This document shows positions 49,808-58,463 of a DNA stretch of 64,000 nucleotides, piece after piece. The DNA comes from Methanoregulaceae archaeon. GTDB taxonomy: Bacteria; Armatimonadota; Fimbriimonadia; Fimbriimonadales; Fimbriimonadaceae. Within the stretch, counting starts at the first letter, position 1. Each line of letters opens with the position of its first letter. The stretch is from positions 1 to 64,000 of the forward strand of contig JADZEW010000030.1 in NCBI GenBank assembly GCA_020850325.1, written 5' to 3'. Both the position numbers and the translations under genes were made by a program. The notes beneath the pieces were generated by a model, which made no database searches, was not told where the DNA came from, and was given only the letters and a program-made list of their open reading frames with translations.

Positions 49808-52200
49808 CCGCTGATCTCCCGGATCAATCCGTCGATCCGGCCCTTCAGCGATCCCGCCGACGCGGGAATCTTTACTGCCCGCATGGCGTCGATCAGGCTC
49901 TTGTCGCGGTTGGCTTCGATGCTGGCGAGGGCGGCTTCGATGACGCCTTGATCCGTGCTGCCGAGCGCCGTCCGCAGACGCTTCTGGATGTCCGCCGAGA
50001 TGGGCAGCCGGCCGAGATTCCGCAATCCCGCGAGTCGTTGGTGGTACTCCTTCGCATCGGCAGCGCCGAGGATGGCCGCGGCGCCGCGGGGATCCTTCGA
50101 CTTGGCGAGTACGGCCAGGGCGGTGCTCGCGATCGTGGCTTCTTTCGAGGGAATCTGCGCGCCGCGAAGCAAGAGTTCCAGATCGGCGTCCGGACTGAGC
50201 GACCACAGCACGGTCGTCACTACCGCGTAGGCCTCCTTCTCGTTGACCAGATCGCGGAGCCGCTTGGCGTCTTCCGGGGTCGCCGCCAGCGCGAGCAGGC
50301 CACGCGCCGCCGAGGCGCGCCGTTCGACGTGAGGGTGCGCCAACTGTCGACGGAAGAACGGGCGAAGTCGCTCTTCCCGCCGCTGGACAAGCAGTTGGGC
50401 ATTCTCGTGCACCGGATGCAGACCCATGTCCCGATCGAGCAGGCGGATGGCGAGATCGACCGCGCCGGGTGCGTCGGTCGCCAAGTGCTTCTGCAACGCG
50501 GCTGCTCGGTCGATGGCGTTAGGAGCGAACTCGGCGATCGCGGCCAGCTCTTTGGCCTCATGGTTACGGCGCAACTCTCGCAGGAAGTCGTGATCGGGAT
50601 CGAGAAGCACGGCATCAGCTGCCGCCGCCGGAATCTGAACCGTCTGTTCTTTCTGGTTGAGATGCACTGGATACCGGGTCAGCTTTCCGCCTGAGATGAC
50701 CCCTACCTGAGCCTGGATGTCGAAGACTGGGATTCCCTTGGCGGTGTCCTGAAGCTGCTTCATGTTCATCACCACCGCGCCGCCTTCGACCTTCCAATCG
50801 AAGTCGAGTACCGGATGGCCGGGCTTATAAACCCACTGGTCGAAAAACGGTTCCAGATTGACGCCGGTGGCTTCGGTCATCGCGCGGCAGAACTGCGACG
50901 TCTCGACCGGCTCGTGACGATGCTTGGTCAAGTAGTGCTTGATGCCCGCATAGAACATCGCGTCTCCCAGATGTCGTCGTAGGGTGTGGAGAACCACGCC
51001 GCCCTTCGGGTACGCGTGAGAGTCAAACATCGCGTCGCCGGTAGGGTAGCGGTTCGTGGCGAGCGGCCGCTGATATCGCTTCGACTCGTCGACGTAGCCC
51101 TGCGTGAAGTTCCAGATTTCGCGCGCGTAGGCGTTGGGCCCGCGGGCGTGCTCGAAGTAAACCGCCTCAAAGAACGTGGCGAAGCTCTCGTTGAGCCAGA
51201 TGTGTCCCCAGTCTTTGCAGGTGACCAAGTCGCCAAACCACTGGTGAGCGAGTTCGTGGGCGTTCAGGCCCGACATGTTGCGGAAGCCCTCGCGCCGGTC
51301 GGTGAGCGCCTCGGCACCCAAGGTGGTCGAACTCACGTTCTCCATGCCGCCGCCGAACTCCCACACCGCGTTCTGGGCGTATTTCGGCCATGGATAGGTG
51401 ACACCGGTCACGCGGCTAAAGAAGTCAAGCATGTCCTTGGTGTCGCCGAAACTGTCCTCGATCAGATGCCGGTGCCCGCGAGGGACGACGTACCACAGAT
51501 CGATGTTCTGCCACTTGTCGCGCCCGATATCGAACGGGCCCGCCACAAGGGAAATCAGGTAGGTGACGTGCGGCTGCTTCATCCGCCAGTGGACGGTGCG
51601 CTCGGCTCCTTTCTGGACATTCGAGACGAGGTCCCCGTTTCCGATGACCATCCAATCGGCGGGCACGGTGGTAATCGTCTCGCTGGTGGCCATGTCGTTC
51701 GGGTAGTCCCAGGTGGGCGCCCATTGGCGGTTCAGTTCGGTTTCGCCTTGAGTCCAGAATCCAACGCGGTCGGGCCGTTCGGGGCTAGGTTCCACCCAGT
51801 GCCAGCCGCCGTAGGCCATGAGCCCGCCGGTCGGGTTGCTGATGGCTCGGTAAGTCGTCGAAACGACGACCGTCTGCCCGCGCTTCGTGGGTGCGGTGAT
51901 GACCAGCGTCTCTTTCTCGCGGCGAAAGGTCGCGGGCTTGCCGTCGACCTTGACCTCATCGATGGCGAGGTTCGTCCCGGCGTGAATATGCAGCGGAGCG
52001 CCGTCGCGCAGGGAGGCGAGGGTGTTGGTGCTGGTTCCGCGGTAGGTGCGGTTCTTAGCGTCCACTTGGACCTCGACCTTAACGTGCTGAAGGTCGTAGC
52101 CGCGGTCGGGGGCGTACTTGGGCGTCGCGGTGGCGAAAGGGTCCTGAGCGCTCGCAAACGCCGCCCCCATGACAGCGACGGCAAGAAAAGGTGCACGCAT
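49804..52200 (-). CDS. Secreted M1-family metallopeptidase with C-terminal HEAT-like repeats
   Basis: This 798-residue zinc aminopeptidase has a signal peptide (about 1-18), an N-terminal beta domain, the substrate motif GGGMEN (about 283-288), HELAHQWFGD (about 315-324) and the third zinc ligand in WLNESFA 18 residues later. After about 540 the chain becomes helical, with HEAT-like repeats. The start was set at ATG 52200, because TAAACT ends 6 nt upstream; the TTG one codon earlier is less likely. It probably degrades peptides in the periplasm. 52204-52395 holds no gene. Confidence 0.88.
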   Translation of the reverse strand: MRAPFLAVAVMGAAFASAQDPFATATPKYAPDRGYDLQHVKVEVQVDAKNRTYRGTSTNTLASLRDGAPLHIHAGTNLAIDEVKVDGKPATFRREKETLVITAPTKRGQTVVVSTTYRAISNPTGGLMAYGGWHWVEPSPERPDRVGFWTQGETELNRQWAPTWDYPNDMATSETITTVPADWMVIGNGDLVSNVQKGAERTVHWRMKQPHVTYLISLVAGPFDIGRDKWQNIDLWYVVPRGHRHLIEDSFGDTKDMLDFFSRVTGVTYPWPKYAQNAVWEFGGGMENVSSTTLGAEALTDRREGFRNMSGLNAHELAHQWFGDLVTCKDWGHIWLNESFATFFEAVYFEHARGPNAYAREIWNFTQGYVDESKRYQRPLATNRYPTGDAMFDSHAYPKGGVVLHTLRRHLGDAMFYAGIKHYLTKHRHEPVETSQFCRAMTEATGVNLEPFFDQWVYKPGHPVLDFDWKVEGGAVVMNMKQLQDTAKGIPVFDIQAQVGVISGGKLTRYPVHLNQKEQTVQIPAAAADAVLLDPDHDFLRELRRNHEAKELAAIAEFAPNAIDRAAALQKHLATDAPGAVDLAIRLLDRDMGLHPVHENAQLLVQRREERLRPFFRRQLAHPHVERRASAARGLLALAATPEDAKRLRDLVNEKEAYAVVTTVLWSLSPDADLELLLRGAQIPSKEATIASTALAVLAKSKDPRGAAAILGAADAKEYHQRLAGLRNLGRLPISADIQKRLRTALGSTDQGVIEAALASIEANRDKSLIDAMRAVKIPASAGSLKGRIDGLIREISG

Positions 52201-52395
52201 CAATGAAGTTTAGCCGAGAAAGAGAAGAAGACTCGGCGCTCGCCGTTGCCCTCGTGCCACGAGATGGAATCGCCACCACGAATGGGACCAGGGAGAGTAC
52301 ATGATCCCAATGTGGCGCGGGCTCAGTGATTCTCGCGAATCGGAGCATCGGTTGTCGAGGCCAAAGGCGGCCGAGCCCGTCGTGCGCCTTGGCGA

Positions 52396-53493
52396 CTACA
52401 CCTTGAGCTTGAAGATTGCGTACTCGAGCGCCTTCAGCGTGTAGGCCAGCGCGACAATCAAGAAACACACGAGCAGAATCTCGTGGAACGGCAGGGCACC
52501 GCCGGTCATCTTGTTGGCCACCGCGCCCTCCTTCTGGAAGGTGAGGTTCGCGAACGCTCGATCGAGGCCCGAAAGAAGTTGCCTTGTTCCCGCGAGTAGG
52601 GGCTCCCGCAACATCGCGTAGACGCCGACAAACCCCATCACCACCAAGGGAAGTGCGAGCTTGTACTTGTGCTTCTGATGCTCATTAAAGATCACGCATT
52701 GGCGACAGCGCTCCTTCTTGGCATCGAGCGAGAGCTTGTTGTTGACGGGGATGTACCGGGCGGCAGCGAGCATATCCTTCGGGATCGCCTTGTTCTCCAT
52801 CGCGTTGCGGATCACTTCTTCTTCGCACATGCAACCCACGCGCTCGCGCCAACACGTGCGCTTTGCGTGGTAGATCGGGCAGCGCTCACGGACGAACTTG
52901 CGGCAGAACGGCAACTGCCAACACTTGCCCATGAATACGTTCTGGATGTCCCGCTCTTCTTTCTGGCCCTTGCCGTACTTGAGCAGGTCGGCGCGCGAAC
53001 CTTCTCTCGCCCTCTGCTTGATTCGGGTAGCAAGGTCGGCAACGAGCACCATCACGCTTAGCAGGCCCATGGCCGTGCCGCCTTGCTGGATCGCGGCGAG
53101 CGCATTGGCTCCCACTTGGTCGGGGACGCCGCCCACGTTGCCGCCCAAGAAGCTGGGCAGGTAGATCGGCGCAAACCAAATGGCGGCCGAAACGCCTAGC
53201 TGCAGCACGGGAAGAGTTTCCTCTCCCCAGAACATGTAGGTCGTGCCGACGACAGCGGCGATTGCGCCCGCAATGATGAGCTTTTGCAGGATGGCGATGT
53301 TGGCGAGTGCTTGCTCGGCGCTGCCCGGGGGCTGCGAGCCCGTGAAGGCCTGGTAGGTCATCACCAGAAAACCAATCGAGACGAACAGAGCGATTAGCCC
53401 GCCCCACAGCGCAAACTTGGCGACCCCGTCAAGCAAGGCCACCAACGCCTCATCGGCGTTGAAACGCGATCCGTACTTCTCGGGCTTGCTCAT
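52396..53493 (-). CDS. Membrane protein with cytosolic eight-cysteine cluster
   Basis: This 365-residue protein was not recognised. It has three N-terminal membrane helices (about 25-48, 68-88 and 95-115), one near 140-155 and two C-terminal ones (about 278-295 and 335-355). Between them a soluble segment (180-275) holds eight Cys: C191, C197, C205, C214, C221, C223 and the pair C263-x2-C266, with His209, His272 and His275. This could bind zinc or iron-sulfur clusters. It is a lone gene next to efp. The start at 53493 has no clear Shine-Dalgarno. Confidence 0.65.
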   Translation of the reverse strand: MSKPEKYGSRFNADEALVALLDGVAKFALWGGLIALFVSIGFLVMTYQAFTGSQPPGSAEQALANIAILQKLIIAGAIAAVVGTTYMFWGEETLPVLQLGVSAAIWFAPIYLPSFLGGNVGGVPDQVGANALAAIQQGGTAMGLLSVMVLVADLATRIKQRAREGSRADLLKYGKGQKEERDIQNVFMGKCWQLPFCRKFVRERCPIYHAKRTCWRERVGCMCEEEVIRNAMENKAIPKDMLAAARYIPVNNKLSLDAKKERCRQCVIFNEHQKHKYKLALPLVVMGFVGVYAMLREPLLAGTRQLLSGLDRAFANLTFQKEGAVANKMTGGALPFHEILLVCFLIVALAYTLKALEYAIFKLKV

Positions 53494-53535
53494 TCGTTTC
53501 GATCCAATCGGCTGGCCCAGAGCCGAACCGTGATT

Positions 53536-54105
53536 CTACTTCTTGACGCGCTCGAGATACGTATCAGTTCGCGTATCTACTTTGACAATATCGCCTTCGT
53601 TGATGTGGAACGGGACGTTAATGACCGCGCCGGTCTCCAGCTTTGCCGACTTGGTCGCGCCACCGCTTACCGTATCGCCCTTGTAGCCAGGTTCGGTCTC
53701 GACAATCGCCAACTCGACAAAGCTCGGCAACTCGTAACCCAAGACCTCGCCATTGGCTTCAAGCACGATCATCTCACTGTCTTCTTTGAGATACTTGGCC
53801 TGCTCGCCGATCGACGCCTCGTCGACCGGGTCCTGCTCGAAAGTGTCGAGGTCCATCAACACCAACTCGCTCCCCTGCCGATACAGGAACTGCTTCTTCA
53901 CCTTTTCGACGAAGACCGGTTCGACCTTTTCGCCCGAGCGGAAGGTTCGCTCTAGGATGGAGCCGGTCTTCACCTTGCGCATCCGAGTGCGTACAAAGGC
54001 ACCGCCCTTACCGGGCTTGACGTGTTGAAACTCGATGATCGTATACACCTCACCGTCGAGGTTGATGTGCATACCATTGCGGAAATCGCTGGTGTCTATT
54101 GCCAA
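53536..54105 (-). CDS. efp: Elongation factor P
   Basis: This 189-residue three-domain protein has the loop KPGKGGAFVR (about 32-41), with Lys at the position that is modified in many EF-P proteins. The C-terminal PFHINEGDIVKVDTRTDTYLER (about 166-187) is the family signature. It relieves ribosome stalling at polyproline. The start is TTG 54105, with GAGGAG upstream at normal distance. It is divergent from the M20 gene with 54 bp between. Confidence 0.95.
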   Translation of the reverse strand: MAIDTSDFRNGMHINLDGEVYTIIEFQHVKPGKGGAFVRTRMRKVKTGSILERTFRSGEKVEPVFVEKVKKQFLYRQGSELVLMDLDTFEQDPVDEASIGEQAKYLKEDSEMIVLEANGEVLGYELPSFVELAIVETEPGYKGDTVSGGATKSAKLETGAVINVPFHINEGDIVKVDTRTDTYLERVKK

Positions 54106-54159
54106 AGCTTTAGCTCCTCAGGCTCAATTGTGGCACGGAAATGGGTGTAAGATGCGCCC

Positions 54160-55335
54160 ATGAAGGACCTTGCCTCGCTGATCGAGGCTGATCGGCGCCA
54201 TCTTGAGGCGCTTCGGCGCGATCTCCACCAGCACCCAGAACTGGGCTATGAGGAGCACCGCACCTCCGGCGTGGTGCGTCGCGAACTCGAAAGGGCGGGG
54301 GTGCAGTTCGCGGGCGATCTCGCTGGTGGAACGGGGGTCTTGGGCTTTTTGCCGAGCACGCGCCATGAAGATGCTCCGACCGTTGCGCTCCGGGCCGACA
54401 TGGATGCGTTGCCGATCGAGGAGCGTACCGGAGCTGGCTACAGTTCAGAAAACCCCGGCAAGATGCATGCTTGTGGCCACGATGGCCATACGACGATTCT
54501 GATCGGGGCGGCTCGCACCCTCGCCCAAATGGACCGACCCAACAACGTCCTTTTCGTGTTCCAGCCTGCCGAAGAAGGCGGAGCGGGCGGCAAGCGGATG
54601 TGCGAAGACGGCGTCCTCGAAGGGCGTCAGTTCGGGCGGGCCGCCGATCGAATTTTCGGTCTGCATTGCTTTCCCGGCCTCCACGTGGGTGAGGTCTCTT
54701 GTCGCGCCGGGACCATGATGGCGAACGCCGACACGATCCGCATCAAGGTGTACGGCAAAGGCGGTCACGCGGCCATGCCCCACACCGGCATCGACCCCAT
54801 CGTGGTCGCCAGTCATATCGTCGTCGCCGCGCAGGCAATCGTCTCGCGCAGCGTCGACCCGCTCGATGCCATGGTGATCACCTTTGGCCAGATCACCGGC
54901 GGTACGGCGCACAACATCATCCCCGAGCATGCCGAGTTGGTGGGAACTGTACGAACGCTACGCCCTGACACCCGCGCCCTTGCCGAGAGGCGGCTGCAAG
55001 AAGTTGTCCAGGGCGTCGCCCAAGCGCATGGGGCGACCGCGCATCTTGAGTTCGACCACGGCTACCCAGCGGTCTACAATGACCCCGATCTCGTGGACGA
55101 GTTCCGGCAGCATGTGGGCGAGACGATCATGCCCGACCCGCTCCCCGTGATGGGCGGCGAAGATTTCAGCTTCTACGGGCAGCACATTCCTGCCTGCTTC
55201 TATTGGCTGGGGCTGATGGCCGAGGGCCAATCCAGCTATCCAAACCTGCATGCGCCCGAGTTCGACTTCAACGATGCCGCCCTGCCCGTCGGCGTGCGGG
55301 CAATGTGCCGCCTCGCAACCGCCCCCATCGGATGA
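54160..55335 (+). CDS. M20-family amidohydrolase
   Basis: This 391-residue metallohydrolase of the M20D type (hippurate or N-acyl-amino-acid hydrolase) has RRDLHQHPELGYEEHRT (about 19-35), LRADMDALPI (about 77-86), the metal segment HACGHDGHTT (about 103-112) and FQPAEEGGAGG (about 133-143). It removes acyl groups from amino acids. TAAGAT (54148-54153) ends 6 nt before the ATG, fitting a leaderless mRNA. The lutA ATG overlaps its stop. Confidence 0.9.
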   Translation: MKDLASLIEADRRHLEALRRDLHQHPELGYEEHRTSGVVRRELERAGVQFAGDLAGGTGVLGFLPSTRHEDAPTVALRADMDALPIEERTGAGYSSENPGKMHACGHDGHTTILIGAARTLAQMDRPNNVLFVFQPAEEGGAGGKRMCEDGVLEGRQFGRAADRIFGLHCFPGLHVGEVSCRAGTMMANADTIRIKVYGKGGHAAMPHTGIDPIVVASHIVVAAQAIVSRSVDPLDAMVITFGQITGGTAHNIIPEHAELVGTVRTLRPDTRALAERRLQEVVQGVAQAHGATAHLEFDHGYPAVYNDPDLVDEFRQHVGETIMPDPLPVMGGEDFSFYGQHIPACFYWLGLMAEGQSSYPNLHAPEFDFNDAALPVGVRAMCRLATAPIG

Positions 55336-56018
55336 AAGTTCAACTGCTCATCACCTGCCTCGGCGACGCACTGTACGGCGAAGTCGGCATCGCCACGGCG
55401 CGGGTGCTGCAGGCCGTCGGTTGCGAGGTCGAGTTCCCTGAGGGACAAACCTGCTGCGGCCAGCCGCCGTTCAATGCCGGCCATTGGCCCGAAGCACAAG
55501 CTATCGCCGCCCACACCCGGCGGACCTTTGACCCCAAGATTCCCATCGTCACGCCGAGCGCCTCCTGTGCCGCGATGATCCGCCATGGCTACGCGCAGCT
55601 CGACCGCGAGCCGCCATTGGAATGCTACGAACTCACCGAGTTTCTGCTGAAGCACGGGTTTAGCGGGGCATTGAGATCGCCACGGCGCGTTGCCGTGCAT
55701 ACCGGCTGTCATGGCCGGATGATCAACCTGGGCGATACCGCGGAGCGGGTCGTTGGCTCGATCAAGGGCGTTACCGTCGTCGTGTTTGGCGAGCCGGAGC
55801 AATGTTGCGGATTTGGCGGAGCCTTCGCCGCGACGCATCGCACAGTTTCGGCGGGCATCGCCGATGCGAAGCTGGATCAGCTCGTGGCGTGCGAAGCGGA
55901 TGAGGTGGTCAGCACCGATCTGGGGTGCCTGATGCATCTTCGCGGGCGGGCGAAGTTCGGAGAACGCGAGTTGCTTCTTCGGCACGTCGCGGAGTTGCTG
56001 GCGGAGGCAGTTACGTGA
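55332..56018 (+). CDS. lutA: LutA-type iron-sulfur protein (two CCG domains)
   Basis: This 228-residue protein has two cysteine-rich CCG domains, one with TCCGQP (about 38-43) and one with QCCGFGG (about 157-163). It is the LutA/GlpC-type subunit of L-lactate or glycolate oxidation complexes. ATGA overlap with the M20 gene and GTGA overlap with lutB put it in one operon. lutC is not present. Confidence 0.85.
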   Translation: MKVQLLITCLGDALYGEVGIATARVLQAVGCEVEFPEGQTCCGQPPFNAGHWPEAQAIAAHTRRTFDPKIPIVTPSASCAAMIRHGYAQLDREPPLECYELTEFLLKHGFSGALRSPRRVAVHTGCHGRMINLGDTAERVVGSIKGVTVVVFGEPEQCCGFGGAFAATHRTVSAGIADAKLDQLVACEADEVVSTDLGCLMHLRGRAKFGERELLLRHVAELLAEAVT

Positions 56019-57364
56019 GACCCCCCGTCGAGCAGTTCGCGCTGGGGCTCGATGCCAAGACCCAGCAAGCGGTGGCGAGGGCCAGCGCCATGAAGACCGC
56101 GGGCCGGCCAGCGGTCTTAGCCGGAGCCTTTACAGATGTCGAGGCGGCGCGGCAGGCTGCCGCCGAAACCCGCGACTACGTTCTCGACCACCTTCACGAT
56201 CTGCTGGTGGAGTACGAGAGCAACGCGACGAGCAACGGCTGGGTGGTGCACTGGGCGAGCGACGCCCACGCGGCCCGACAGATCGTGCTCGATATTCTGC
56301 GCGATGCCCCGGCAGGCCCCGTTGTCAAGGGCAAGTCGATGGCGACCGAGGAGATCCACCTGAATGCCGCCATCGAGTCGGCGGGCCGGCGCGTTGTCGA
56401 GACCGACCTCGGCGAGTTCGTCGTTCAAATCGATGGCGACACGCCCAGCCACATTGTCACCCCGATCATTCACAAGAACCGCGAGCAGGTGGGCGAGTCA
56501 TTCGCTCGAGAGGGGCTCGGCCCCCGCACCGACGACCCGGCAACGCTCGCCTACCAGGCGCGGGTGCATTTGAGGGAGGCGTTCCGAACCGCCGCCGTGG
56601 GCATCTCCGGGGTGAACTTCGCGCTTGTGCAGGAGGGAGCGGTGGTGGTGGTCGAAAATGAGGGCAACAACCGCCTCAGTACCACGGCTCCGCCAATCCA
56701 CATCGCCGTGATGGGCATCGAGAAACTGCTGCCCTCGGCGGCCGATCTGCCGGTTTTCCTTCGGCTGCTTGCGGGGTCCGCGACCGGGCAGCGGATCACG
56801 ACCTACACCCACCTCATTCGCGGCCCGCGACGCAGCGACGAGCGAGACGGCCCTGAGCAGACTCACATCATCTTGCTCGACAACGGCCGCAGCGAGATCA
56901 TGAAGTCCCGGCAGCGGGCGATTCTGCGATGCATCCGCTGCGGGGCGTGTCTGAACGTGTGTCCGGTGTACCGTCAAGTGTCGGGGCACGGTTATCGCCA
57001 CCCCTATTCCGGCCCCCTAGGAGCTGTCCTCGCCCCCTCGCTCGAAGGGCTGAAGGCGTATGGTGATCTCGCCAAAGCCTCGACGCTGTGCGGGGCTTGC
57101 GAAGAGGTTTGTCCGGTGCGGATTCCCATCCCGGACATGCTGGTCCAGATTCGCCACCGCACGGTCCGGCAGGTCGGCGATCCCTCGCCAATGCCGTGGA
57201 CCGCGTACGCCTCAGCGGCAACCCACCCGGGCCGGTGGCAAGCCGCAGTTCATCTCTTGCCCGAAGCGGGCGGGCTTCCCTTTCTCTTTAGCGGGTGGAC
57301 GCAGGTACGCGAGGCACCCCGGGCGGAGGGTCGAAGGTTCCGTTCGTGGTGGAAATCGCGCTAG
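56015..57364 (+). CDS. lutB: LutB-type iron-sulfur protein
   Basis: This 449-residue protein has an N-terminal LUD domain (about 60-290) and two 4Fe-4S motifs, CIRCGACLNVCPVY (about 306-319) and CGACEEVCP (about 358-366). It works with LutA in lactate utilisation. The GTG start overlaps the lutA stop. The usual third subunit LutC is missing from the operon; the Rieske protein follows instead after 9 bp. Confidence 0.87.
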   Translation: MRPPVEQFALGLDAKTQQAVARASAMKTAGRPAVLAGAFTDVEAARQAAAETRDYVLDHLHDLLVEYESNATSNGWVVHWASDAHAARQIVLDILRDAPAGPVVKGKSMATEEIHLNAAIESAGRRVVETDLGEFVVQIDGDTPSHIVTPIIHKNREQVGESFAREGLGPRTDDPATLAYQARVHLREAFRTAAVGISGVNFALVQEGAVVVVENEGNNRLSTTAPPIHIAVMGIEKLLPSAADLPVFLRLLAGSATGQRITTYTHLIRGPRRSDERDGPEQTHIILLDNGRSEIMKSRQRAILRCIRCGACLNVCPVYRQVSGHGYRHPYSGPLGAVLAPSLEGLKAYGDLAKASTLCGACEEVCPVRIPIPDMLVQIRHRTVRQVGDPSPMPWTAYASAATHPGRWQAAVHLLPEAGGLPFLFSGWTQVREAPRAEGRRFRSWWKSR

Positions 57365-57373
57365 ACTCTGGCT

Positions 57374-58453
57374 ATGCTGGACATCCATCCGGACATCGCC
57401 CAGGCGTGGACGCCACCCACAACCTTCTACACCGATCCCGCGATCTTTGAGGCGAGCCGTGACCGGGTGTTCGGAAGGACCTGGCAGTTCGTTACCGACG
57501 AGGATTCGGTCAAAGTGCCAGGTCAGGTGTATCCCTTCACGCTGCTCGAAGGAGGCTTGGATGAGCCGCTGCTGCTCACCCGCGACCGCGATGACCAGCT
57601 TCACTGTCTGAGCAACGTGTGCACCCACCGCGGCAACTTAGTGGTCGAGGGTGCGGGCAATGTGAACACGCTGCGTTGCCGCTACCATGGACGGCGCTTC
57701 GGGCTCGATGGGGCGTTCCAGTTCATGCCGGAGTTCGAGGGCGTGGCCGGATTCCCGGCACCATGCGACCATCTTGCCAAAGCCCCGCTGGGCAAGTGGA
57801 ATCAGCTGTTGTTCGCGGCGGTGCATCCAGTTGCGCCGATCGAAGAAGTCTTCGCGCCGATGATGGAGCGGCTTTCGTGGTTGCCGCTGCGTGAGTTCCG
57901 ACCCGATCCCACCCGTGGCCGCGAGTATCTGATCAAGGGCCATTGGGCGCTGTACATCGACAACTACCTCGAGGGCTTCCACATCCCGTACATCCACGCC
58001 GCGCTGAACGCCACCCTGCAATACGACGACTATGCCACCGAGCCCTATCGTTACGGCAACCTCCAGCTTGGGGTGGGGAAAGAAGGAGAGATGGTGTTCG
58101 ATCTTCCGAAGGAATCGCCGGATTACGGCCAGCACATCTCGGCCTACTACTACTGGTTCTTCCCGAACCTGATGTTCAACTTCTATCCGTGGGGACTCTC
58201 GATCAACGTTGTGCGTCCGCTCGCGCCAGATTTGACCAAGGTGCAGTTCATCCCTTATGTGTGGGATGCGAGCAAGCTGGGGCAGGGCGCGGGGGGCGAT
58301 CTGGATCGGGTGGAGCGCGAGGACGAAGCCGTCGTCGAGATGGTGCAGCGCGGCATGCGATCGCGTTTCTATTCGAGGGGGCGCTATAGCGTGAAGCGCG
58401 AGCAGAACACCCATCACTTCCATCGGCTCTTGGCCGAGTTCCTCAACCAGTAA
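57374..58453 (+). CDS. Rieske non-heme iron oxygenase alpha subunit
   Basis: This 359-residue protein has a Rieske 2Fe-2S domain with CTHRGN (about 83-88) and CRYHGRRF (about 103-110), then a catalytic domain with the mononuclear iron site in EGFHIPYIH (about 201-209). It resembles the choline or carnitine monooxygenase type more than aromatic dioxygenases. No reductase is adjacent, so its electron donor and substrate are unknown. TAGACT (57362-57367) ends 6 nt before the ATG, suggesting its own leaderless transcript although it follows lutB closely. Confidence 0.85.
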   Translation: MLDIHPDIAQAWTPPTTFYTDPAIFEASRDRVFGRTWQFVTDEDSVKVPGQVYPFTLLEGGLDEPLLLTRDRDDQLHCLSNVCTHRGNLVVEGAGNVNTLRCRYHGRRFGLDGAFQFMPEFEGVAGFPAPCDHLAKAPLGKWNQLLFAAVHPVAPIEEVFAPMMERLSWLPLREFRPDPTRGREYLIKGHWALYIDNYLEGFHIPYIHAALNATLQYDDYATEPYRYGNLQLGVGKEGEMVFDLPKESPDYGQHISAYYYWFFPNLMFNFYPWGLSINVVRPLAPDLTKVQFIPYVWDASKLGQGAGGDLDRVEREDEAVVEMVQRGMRSRFYSRGRYSVKREQNTHHFHRLLAEFLNQ

Positions 58454-58463
58454 ACTGACGACC

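Noticed and set aside
52079-52468. Small gene between the M1 peptidase and the membrane protein
   Set aside because: The frame overlaps both neighbours and its composition is that of a shadow frame; no start signal is visible.
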